Of a stretch of 64,000 bases of DNA, positions 51,901 to 60,058 are shown piece by piece (positions within the stretch are counted from its first letter, which is position 1; every line of letters starts with the position of its first letter). The notes beneath the pieces were generated by a model. That model saw only the letters and a list, made by a program, of their open reading frames with translations, had not been told where the DNA came from and searched no databases. Made by a program: the position numbers and the translations under genes. This DNA is from Trichomonas tenax. Lineage: Eukaryota; Parabasalia; Trichomonadida; Trichomonadidae. The stretch lies in the NCBI GenBank assembly GCA_023091735.1, contig JALKBU010000111.1, positions 1-64,000 of the forward strand, in the 5' to 3' direction.

Positions 51901-52145
51901 GATTCAGCTTCTTGAGTTTTCTGTTGAGACATTTTCAATCTGTTTTGGAGATTTTCGGCCTTCTGGTTTGCTTCAAGCAATTTCGAGTTCAGTTCTCTGT
52001 TTTTTTTATGTAAAGATTCGAGTTCTTTCGGAAGAAGCAGAGCCTTGTCGAGCTGGGACTTCAAAGACTCATTTTCCTGTGTCAAAGCGAGAAGCATATC
52101 GTTGTTATTGGACAGAGCTTCCTGAAAGTCAGCTCTTACGTCCAT
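48945..52145 (-). CDS. Large coiled-coil protein (1066 residues)
   Basis: Starts at ATG 52145 (MDVRADFQEALSNN). Long heptad-rich Glu/Lys/Gln/Leu coiled coils run from about 20 to 490 and from about 700 to 1035. Between them lies a less regular segment (about 490-680: LIPLFPEPLKSRLTTVL, CAAVFGELSNAFEQAGEPARA) that could fold as a separate domain. A short acidic end follows (ILDSIDDDLDEETALQAIHKAI). No motor, membrane or zinc motif is present. Such proteins in trichomonads are candidates for golgin-type tethers, centrosomal or cytoskeletal (costa, pelta-axostyle) components. The sequence does not decide between these. The frame is intact. Confidence 0.8.
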   Translation of the reverse strand: MDVRADFQEALSNNNDMLLALTQENESLKSQLDKALLLPKELESLHKKNRELNSKLLEANQKAENLQNRLKMSQQKTQEAESRQFTAENQIIQLSKDIEKYSLEKMALETEIEKLKQNQNSNKDTSKASNTELSKFFSSFSTVVGSQVSTFKQVIDSVNSIKEIAKKQADSSSKSKDLQKAVEKLERKVQKLTELNHNLIEENENLHNEHSQYQNELNEFSNSVKSEINTKNDQNKNLQNQIEQLRAQLKQINDESEAKKTEHNEEIEQRDQEIAKLHDLLTHCDSRIAELKERLALPAKQEREERTKLVDEIGKKDQENAKLSQEIEDLHQTIADIEGKLKVSISQIKKFAKDKDKLRGKLQLFKDRIAELEKNIACLNLEKDSHFAQQNSTNLEIESLKMQLQAAEASHSQGASAFESQKQETERLKKALSLLEPMNAELRLQVDNLTEEKNQLSLNAQKQEVAMKQLEENFAEATSKNENLEKKLKQKQEKESNITETLTSISSVISNNLIPLFPEPLKSRLTTVLNGTQGSPLQKCAAVFGELSNAFEQAGEPARAKVQEFDAKMKEAEDRKQLHESILSIAEGAMESFAYILRTGKKDDEAAAKIKGSLNRSKEMIEFAATSVQNIETVIRGNDLLDTQFVSMGFLVGGSFEDRRAAIQDIAVKGWDSRIAFDLLCLQMLVNQAQEKELQALRTACDSVNSEMGRVTEVSGINDIEMISEYIMKLKAKIKKLRNANKILTEYLGDIESREENIEAREDLSEACDELKLKLSEFDLKVKSLESKIEESEKEIARRDTRIASLESQLSKTHSSSTEEIQNLRADVSQLEREIDEKNAQIRSLTVQMNQTKSDAEAQITAAKHMCDENVSASNSRQEKLQQMLAQLKDKKKQSEKNLTQKMHEQQKTQQAEIDKLVLCQSELKQKLAETVQAMRQQAEENAALSKKLAENLAASEERNRAMSGEITKLSTAKKTLEVQIEKLGGQHKRELQLLNSQAAFKDLEVETKHQEEIAELQAKLVADKNNLLMKVLEELGILDSIDDDLDEETALQAIHKAISSRNNQI

Positions 52146-52688
52146 TTTGATATATTTTTATAAACTTCCCTTATTAAAAAAATTAACCCCTCAATTAAAT
52201 CTAATATGTTAATAAACGGTTGACCACCTATAATAATATTTCACGCCCTGTAATTTTGTTTTTCACAAATATTTATTCACATCTATTTAATAGACTTGCC
52301 TCTGGACCAAACTTTTAAAATTCTTTAGATTATTTCATTAATCGTCTTAGATTTGCTTTTCTTAAACAACAATGTATCACTATATCACTATCGTGAAATT
52401 ATTATTAGTTATGCATAAGCAAATAACTCTGTGTTTTCATGGAGGATTTGAAATTCGGTCACTAAATGATCTTTAAGGGGCGACTAACATGAAAAGTGAC
52501 GATTGAGGGTAATGATTTCGAAAATCATTATGAATGCATAGCATTTAAAAAACTCTAACGGCAATATTATAGTAAAAAACTTCTAATGCCTATTTATCTA
52601 TATTACAACTACTTCGAGTGAACATAGTTGAAAATATAATGCAGATTTTCAACCCAATTTTGAATAGTTTACATCTAGTGTGAGTCGC
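52146..52688. other. AT-rich spacer
   Basis: GGGGCGACT at 52477 and AGTCGCCCC at 52682 are reverse complements, 200 bases apart, bracketing this spacer. No gene. Confidence 0.4.
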
Positions 52689-53045
52689 CCCTTAAGCATG
52701 TAATATGAATACGCAATATTTTTTGATTTTTCATGACCATTTCCATCATTTTCTCCATTCAATCCTCCATCTCCAAGTTTTTCTATAGTTAATAGGAGAT
52801 GTAATTGTGAACAATGTCTGTGGATTTTTGTTTTCAATAATAACTCCTTTTCCAATTAAAGAAAAGATTTTTGTTGCAACACTTCCTGAACCCATTGCAT
52901 ATCCATTATGCTTCCCAGAAACGGCCGCTGGTTCATTTTCATAGGGATAAAACCGTTTCCAGACATCAGAGCTCGATTCAAAAATGGCAAAATGCAATAA
53001 CGTTTTAATTGTGCCACTTTTTTAATAGACCTCAAAAATTGCATA
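52689..53045 (-). pseudogene. Decayed coding stretch, family not recognised
   Basis: Three overlapping minus-strand frames share about 350 bases. One reads WKRFYPYENEPAAVSGKHNG, then GSVATKIFSLIGKG and TITSPINYRK; it shifts to LGDGGLNGENDGNGHEKSKN. Gly- and Asn-rich parts recall trichomonad surface proteins, yet the specific glycine-rich motif is missing. Probably the remains of one gene with frameshifts. Confidence 0.3.
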
Positions 53046-54514
53046 AAAGCCCTGCATTAGATGATTCAAATAGATGTTTAAACATTGCATGAAGCTTTCA
53101 ATTTAAAATTTGTTTAAGGTTATTTCGATTTTTGGAGTTCTGTTTATCATTGAATAGAATGTGTAATGCATAGATATAGGCTGTAATTAACATGTCAATA
53201 ATTTAATGTAAAAATTGGTATTGTTGATCGGAATATAATTTCAAATTTTAATTTTTTTTTTCTTCTATGGCTTTATACTACAGTAGTTAGATTGCAAAAT
53301 TATATCTATGTATTTTCATTTAATGCAAAGCTTTAAATCAATCATAGTGGAAACAAATCAATATAATTTCGTCTGAGATACTTTTTGGGATACAGTCCCT
53401 ACAAATAAATGTCATGCAATAGCATTTCTATCGTTTGGGAAAACATTAAGATATGTTATGCATTATCAAAATTGCAAAAATATTTTTTTAGTTCAAATTT
53501 GAGACTTTGACAATGCCATTCTAATATTATCATATATAGGACCGGTATTGTATATAAACGTTATGGGTTAAGGACAAATCAATGATAAAGAAATATCAAA
53601 GATAAAATTTTGAAGTTTATACTTTGCAAATGAGGTAAATATATGGCAAAACAGAAGAATATTATAATGGTTTAGTTACAGTTCCCCAATTTCATGCTTA
53701 GCGGTCCTCAATACAAGAACCGTAAAAATTTTTGTGCATTTTAATAAGAATTAGTAGCAATCATCAAATATCTTCGCAATAATCAATTGTCACTTTTGAA
53801 TGGAAATCTCGGCTGTGAGTGCACTTGAATGTCCGGCTGTGAGTGCACTTGAATGGCTTAAGCTTGGTTAACCAAGAATATAACCAAAAATGGAAGGCAA
53901 AATTCAAAATAAATTCAAACTTTACAAATTTTTTCAATTTTTTTAAAAATAATATATGATTACTAACACAATTTCAGTCATATACAGACGATAAATGTCA
54001 AAAAAATCGATACAAAAAGTGCCTCTAACTGTTTGGTCGGGTAACTAAATGCATCTGTATATATCTCACATGTGTATGACATTCTAAATTCACCAATTTT
54101 GGTCGCTGAATCCAAAAAAATGGAGTCAATACACTTCTAAACCCATAAAAATAAAATTAAAATTGAGAATATACGTTATTTTTTGAGAAGAAATCGATGC
54201 AAAGCATGTTTAATGCTATGAGAAAACTATTTATCACGTTTTTAATTCAAAATAATTTTTGATGGAGAAAAACTAAAAACAACCACTGTACTGTTTATAA
54301 TTCGTCCGAAAAAATAAGTTTTATTAAATAATCATCAATTTTTTTGTTGAAAATAATATCTCCCGCAGAACGGTTTGATGCTTTCAGTTCAAACCGTCTC
54401 AACAAGAAAGACAATGAAGTAGGATATCATCTATCGTCCAATCATGTTATTGGGCCTCGAACTCACGTTTTATTCATATTCTTTCACTTATTAAATCGCT
54501 CTGTGCTTAGTTCT
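53046..54514. other. AT-rich spacer
   Basis: Apart from the short duplicated-repeat ORF at 53800, no gene seen. Confidence 0.5.
53800..53871 (+). other. Micro-ORF with in-frame 24-bp tandem duplication after an initiator-like box
   Basis: TTGTCACTTTTGA at 53788 is followed by ATG 53800 and a 23-codon frame (MEISAVSALECPAVSALEWL...). Bases 53810-53833 and 53834-53857 are a tandem 24-bp repeat, giving AVSALE twice. The short length makes it a remnant or a chance ORF. Confidence 0.35.
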
Positions 54515-55641
54515 CCATAGATATTCTATTTATCGCTGTTTTTTTCACGTCAATTCAGATCTTCGCACAACTTTTCGAACAATATAATTATGGAATTTGT
54601 GGCGATAAATACCCCGAATTGAAGACTTTTTTTAAAGTTTGCACTATAATCGTACGCTATGTAACAGCAAATACAAGTCCTATTGCTGAATATGTTGTTT
54701 TTGGAATACAATGAAATCAATGTCCAGATCCTGCATTAAAGTATCAAAGAAGCGGTAGATAGGAGATCTCTTTTATCTCTTTCTACCACAAAAATAAGAC
54801 TGTTAATAACTACAATACAAAAGCGCTTTTGTTTTTATCATTGCTGCGATTGTTATTGCTTTTATTTTCATCAACATGAGCTCTGGAATGAGTAATTACT
54901 TATATAATTCAGATATATCTTGCTCATTGATTGCTCATACTCCAAACTTATTCGAACAAATCAAGAATAATGATGAAAATGGACGCGAAATATTCTTTAA
55001 TCACTCAGTTGTTTTAGATACTGCAATGACATCTCTTCTTCAGTCAATGCCTGACAAAATATTAAGATCTCACGCTAATTTAATTAATTTGCTCTACAAC
55101 AAAGTTCATGAATATGAAGGCATAGAAAACATAGGGAGGTGATATCAAAGATAAAAGCTATGATAAAATTGCTCAAGTTTGCTTCTCTATTTCATATGCA
55201 ACTCTTCATAGTGAGAATGATGGCGATCTCGCAGATTGTTTTCCCGAATATCGTTAAATTAGTTCATGAACCTCCTCACTTTGTTTTCCTTTCGATTCCA
55301 GATGATAGCGAACCTGTTGATGTAATGGCAATACAGATGGTTCATTTCATTAATGCAGTAATCAATTCCTTCAATACAAGTTCACGGAAGTTCAAAGTTT
55401 CTGCAATAATGCTCGTTGGACATATATTACTCGTTCCTCTGAAAGCTAAACTTGCTGTTGTCGAAGTATTTGGAGTTGTATATAAGAGACCTATTATGGC
55501 ACGAAATAGGATAAAAACACAGGAAAGTTCTACGTAACAAAAGACACAGCTGCACTTCTAACAGATCAGAATAGCATTTCGCTTTCTGAAGACCCTGATT
55601 ATGATTTAGTTCTTGTAACTAACAAACACATTGACGAATAA
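54515..55641 (+). pseudogene. Polytopic membrane protein resembling trichomonad cyclases, broken
   Basis: A first piece (about 54515-54720) reads IDILFIAVFFTSIQIFAQLF, then FKVCTIIVRYVTANTSPIAEY and a TGA. After a gap, SAFVFIIAAIVIAFIFINMSS (near 54810-54880) is a membrane helix followed by an extracytosolic-type stretch (DISCSLIAHTPNLFEQIKNN) to 55141. The frame then changes at least twice (QVCFSISYATLHSENDGDLA; FVFLSIPDDSEPVDVMAIQM; then KFYVTKDTAALLTDQNSIS) to a stop at 55641. The order resembles the large membrane adenylate/guanylate cyclase-like family of trichomonads, with large parts missing. That assignment is tentative. It is certainly non-functional. Confidence 0.45.
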
Positions 55642-57510
55642 TGTGTTTATATATGTATACATATATGTTTTGTTTATTTTATTATAAATATTGTTCTGAA
55701 TAATATTTTATCAAAACGTATTGTTTTGAATTTTTGAATTGAATCATATCCATTCTCAAAAAATAAAAGTGGCATTTTATACTTTGATTTATTTGCCACT
55801 TTATAGCAAAAATAGTGATATCATTTAAATGCATTGGTTATTATCCCTACTTTATGTTTATAATAAAAAGTTATTCTGAAAAGTATGAAAATAATGATAT
55901 ATAAGGTGTCACACGACACCGTAGTATCATTATATCTATAAGTGTTTGAGAAACAATTTCAACATAGTTATAAGCAATATACATTTGCAGTAAATATGTT
56001 ATACAATAGAATGATTCAAATTGAAATCATCAGGAGATATTCATGATTCTCTTTAAAAGTTACCAAATTTTTCGCGAGAAAAATGACAACCAACATTTAT
56101 TTCATATGAAATTAATTTGATCAAAGAATGCAAGCATCTCAAAGAAATAATTTGAACATTAATATAATAAAGGGCTATAGAGGAATCGTAATGTGTGCTG
56201 TTAATTAGCCTGTGATTCTTCGATTAATGTGTATTTAACCAATACTTATGTCGATAAAAAATTCGATGCATTTTAAGTTCTATTATCTCGTTCTTTGTTG
56301 AATCAATAAATAAAATAATAATATTTAATGAGTCATTACATCATAATGTATTGCTGACTATGTATATGTTTAAATCTTCTTAAATTAATTTTCGTGATAT
56401 TGGGAATTCTGTATGAATACGATTTTTTATAACTTGTGCAGGACCGAGAAACTTCATTTCGATTAACATATTAGTTCTTTCGCCTTTTACATAATGTATT
56501 GACATTCTTGTGATTGAATAATATTAAATTATTCCTTATATTTGCCTTACTAGCAGATGATTTTGTAAAAATAGGCAATTTTTTGAAATGGCTACATTGT
56601 TTTTGATTTTTCAAACCGTGACATTAACACCAGACATTTTAAGTCATATATATGACATTATACATTCATATACTATACATGTATATCAATAGGATTTGAT
56701 GGGACATCATGGTTGTCCTGATGCTACGGTGTTGTGGAACGCCCTATATGATTAAATAATAATCGATCTCAAATGACAATTAAAATTGTATACATAAAAT
56801 ACCTATTGAGTGATATTTGGTGGTTACAAGTAATGTTTCCAAGTATGATTAATCTATATATATCAGCCAAAAAGTGGAATATCTGGTAATTCATTACGAT
56901 GAAGATCTTCAAAGCCCTTTATATCTGCTTCTGGTAGATAGATTCGCTTTCCAAGCTCGAGTTTGAAGTGAATAATTTGTCGTCAAGATTCAACTTAGAA
57001 AGCTCTTCTTGACGACAAATTCTATAATAAATTTATCTTCAAAGCAAGTCACACCAGTTCTCTACATTTATTGAATGAAACACGATTTAAAAGCAAAATC
57101 ACACATTGCCACTAAAGCAAAACTGCAATACATCTCTAAATTGATTTAGTGACAACACATTTTCATGTATTGCTTTCAAAAACAAGTTATAATTAAGTTA
57201 ACTAACTTGAAGTCAAATTCTAGTCATTGTAGTCACAGAAATGTTCCAAACAAGCTGTAGATAGGAAAACAGATGGCTTCTAAAAGTAACAGATCAACTT
57301 TTTGTTGCTTCATTGTTGAATGATTCACAGATCGCTTCTGGGCTTTCTATTGATAAGGCAGCTACAATATTGAGTGTGGTTGAATTGATTTCATGCAAGT
57401 TTCTCTCAAATCGAAAATAAATCTATGTGTCAAAATGAAATATTTGTCATGTAAAATTATTTTTGCTGTGTAAAGTTGAATTCGAATCAATAAAATAAAC
57501 GGTCACAGGA
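55642..57510. other. Gene-poor AT-rich region
   Basis: Contains the hairpin at 56974-57021 and TTTGTCATGTAAA at 57443, 56 bases before BUB1-like ATG; AACGGTCACAGGA directly precedes that ATG. No gene seen. Confidence 0.5.
56974..57021. repeat. Perfect 15-bp stem-loop
   Basis: AATTTGTCGTCAAGA (56974-56988) and TCTTGACGACAAATT (57007-57021) pair perfectly around an 18-base loop. Flanks GTTTGAAG and CTTCAAAG extend the symmetry with gaps. It is the strongest short hairpin of the gene-poor stretch. Confidence 0.65.
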
Positions 57511-59979
57511 ATGTATGCTTTCACCAGACAGCGTCACTGCATAACGTCTGAGAAGCTTACACCGATATTCAACGACATCGAGCAGATCTACTCGGATCAC
57601 CACAATAAGTTCAATGAATGGACTCAGTTGCATAATAAACTTGTAGTTCACGCAATAGAGACAGGGAAGAACAATAATAGGAATGTGGTTGTCGCTCTTC
57701 TCGCTTATATATCAGAATTCGATGATAATGAGCAAATTTCGCTTATTCAAGAATATTTAGATCAAGGAATCGGAGATAAGCATCCTCTGTGGATTTCATC
57801 AGTCGCATTGACATATGAAAGGAACGGACAGATTGTTGCATCTCTTTTTATCTTTCAAAAATACAAAGACGAAATTGGGCAAAATGAGTTCTTCGAAAAA
57901 TGCTACGAAAACTTCAAAAATAGACTTAGAAACAGACTGAAAGAGAACAAATTGTTGCTTCTTGGATCTTTCAACGGAAAAAGATACGAATTCAAATCTA
58001 ATGCAATAATTTGTGTTTCAGAGGAAGATGAAAGTCCGGCACCACCTGATATCGATATTTTTGCCGAAATCAACTATGTTCCAGCTAAACAAGCCTCTTC
58101 ACTCATTTTACCAAATAAGAGCTCAGTTTCGACAATAGGAACGACTATTGAGCCTGGAAAGTCCATCCTTGGGTCGAGAAGAGATATCAGATATAGTGCC
58201 AACCGACCATCACCGATGACTTATAATGAAGAACAAGAAACAGTTGAAATTCAAATGCCGAAGAGATTAAGTTCATTTAAGACAACAACACCTCCTTCTG
58301 TAACTCGTCGAAATGATAACGATGATGATGATGGAGCAACAGAAGTTCAGCCAAGAGAATCTTTCTTCGATCATAAACCAATAACGAAGAAGGAAACAGA
58401 ATTCAAATCTCTAACACTGAATTCAAACTTTGGTGACGAAGATGATGCTCCAAAGCCAATTGTTTCTAAATTCACAACCCAGAAATCAAGCTCATTCAAG
58501 TCTAAGTTCCTTGATGATACAGAAGAAACAGAAACGACAACAGAGCGTAATCAATTCAAGTCAAGATTCGAAATGAACGATGAAACAGAAAACATTAAAA
58601 AACCAATCAAATCAAGATTCACATCATCAAATGATGACGAAAGAAGGCAAAGGCCGTATATCATTTCAAAATTCTCGAGAGTCTCTGATAGCTCCAGTTC
58701 AAGTGGATCTCAGCAATCCCACAAAGATAGATTTAGAATGCTCGAGGAAGCAACAGAAGAGCAACCAAGAGAAATTCAATCACGATTTACTTCCGGTAAT
58801 GATAAAAACAACTCAATCATGTCACTTCCTAAGCGTCAAAAGAATCCAGAAGGAAGTGCAAGAAAGCCAACATTTAACTTCCCTGATGATAGCAATGATG
58901 ATGGCTCTCCTGTTATAAGTGAAAGACGAGTTTTGATTAAATCAACGCCAGAAGAAATGGACAATGATGATCCAAATACATGGTCAAGGCCAATAAGACC
59001 ACAAAAGACTGGATCTTCATTTAGGCAATCGCAGATTCAAGATGATGAGCATACATTGGATATTCCAAAGCCTTTCAATGATGAACCAATTCAGCCAAAA
59101 TCAATTATGAAGAAACGAACTACAGCAAACACATCAACAGTTGTTCGTGAATCAGAGTCTAATCAATCACAACATGTTCAGCTGAAATTCGGTAACGAAT
59201 CTCCAGTTATTACTCAGCCGAGAAAAGGAACTCCGACAACGAAGAGCGATAAAGTCACTCCTGAAAGATATGGATTGACAAAAGTTAAATCCATCAGTCA
59301 AAAGGCTTCTCTTTATCAGGACAGTGATGGAAATTCATTTGTTGTCAAACCAATGGCAACAAACATCGCAGTTATTGCAAGTATGCAAATCACATACAAT
59401 AGTTTGTTCTTAATGCCTATAATAGAATTTGATAGCCTATTTGTCACTAATTATTTGAATGATGGAAATTTATCACTCTTTATGACAAAGCTTGCTGAAA
59501 TCAAATTCTCAAAGTACCAAACATGCTTCTTTGTGATCCTTCAACTTATTAGAATTATTTCAACTCTCGAAGAAAACTCAGTATCGCACGGCTCGTTGAA
59601 TGAAAAATCATTTTTGGTCAAAGCTCCAACTGCTGTTCTTGGTGGCTTTGATGATGGAGAAGATTGGAACAATACTGGCTTTTGCCTCGCTGAAGTTGAT
59701 AAACTCAAGCAATTCGATCCAAATGCAGCATCCAAAGATAGAAAATTTACTTGTGATACACTTTATAAAATGGCCTATGGAACAGCAATGAATGGAAGTG
59801 AATTCCCTGTTCCAAAGCGATGGCCAGCTGATATATGGAATGAAACATTCCAAACACTCCTCAGTAATACACCTTTGCAGAATTTGGCAGAGAACATCAA
59901 AAATTTCCTTTGTGATCCACAAAACTGTCAATCAGTCAAATCTATGTTTTCAAGACTCATAATCAGTATGAAGTCATAA
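57511..59979 (+). CDS. BUB1/Mad3-like spindle-checkpoint protein with pseudokinase domain
   Basis: An 822-residue protein. Residues about 1-150 form the TPR-like Mad3/BUB1 homology region: LVVALLAYISEF-type helices, then EYLDQGIGDKHPLWISSVAL and ASLFIFQKYKDEI, which match the YLYSQGIG block of BUB1/BUBR1. A long disordered, basic/acidic and Ser-rich middle (about 200-580) repeats FKSRF/KSRFTSSND-like units. From about 600 a kinase-like domain follows: VSHGSLNEKSFLV in the place of HxDxKPxNF and GGFDDGEDW in the place of DFG. Catalytic Asp, metal Asp and a Gly-rich loop are not visible, so it should be inactive, as in BUBR1. BUB1-family proteins bind kinetochores and delay anaphase. The frame is intact. 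Confidence 0.75.
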   Translation: MYAFTRQRHCITSEKLTPIFNDIEQIYSDHHNKFNEWTQLHNKLVVHAIETGKNNNRNVVVALLAYISEFDDNEQISLIQEYLDQGIGDKHPLWISSVALTYERNGQIVASLFIFQKYKDEIGQNEFFEKCYENFKNRLRNRLKENKLLLLGSFNGKRYEFKSNAIICVSEEDESPAPPDIDIFAEINYVPAKQASSLILPNKSSVSTIGTTIEPGKSILGSRRDIRYSANRPSPMTYNEEQETVEIQMPKRLSSFKTTTPPSVTRRNDNDDDDGATEVQPRESFFDHKPITKKETEFKSLTLNSNFGDEDDAPKPIVSKFTTQKSSSFKSKFLDDTEETETTTERNQFKSRFEMNDETENIKKPIKSRFTSSNDDERRQRPYIISKFSRVSDSSSSSGSQQSHKDRFRMLEEATEEQPREIQSRFTSGNDKNNSIMSLPKRQKNPEGSARKPTFNFPDDSNDDGSPVISERRVLIKSTPEEMDNDDPNTWSRPIRPQKTGSSFRQSQIQDDEHTLDIPKPFNDEPIQPKSIMKKRTTANTSTVVRESESNQSQHVQLKFGNESPVITQPRKGTPTTKSDKVTPERYGLTKVKSISQKASLYQDSDGNSFVVKPMATNIAVIASMQITYNSLFLMPIIEFDSLFVTNYLNDGNLSLFMTKLAEIKFSKYQTCFFVILQLIRIISTLEENSVSHGSLNEKSFLVKAPTAVLGGFDDGEDWNNTGFCLAEVDKLKQFDPNAASKDRKFTCDTLYKMAYGTAMNGSEFPVPKRWPADIWNETFQTLLSNTPLQNLAENIKNFLCDPQNCQSVKSMFSRLIISMKS

Positions 59980-60058
59980 TGTTTTGTTTAGATAAATTTT
60001 GTTTATTTCTATTTATTTAATATATACACACCATTTATTACTTAATTATATATATCAG

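Noticed and set aside
54440..54490. tRNA T-arm-like GTTCGAGGCCC on the minus strand
   Set aside because: The expected 5-bp T-stem does not pair and no D-arm, anticodon arm or acceptor stem can be placed around it.
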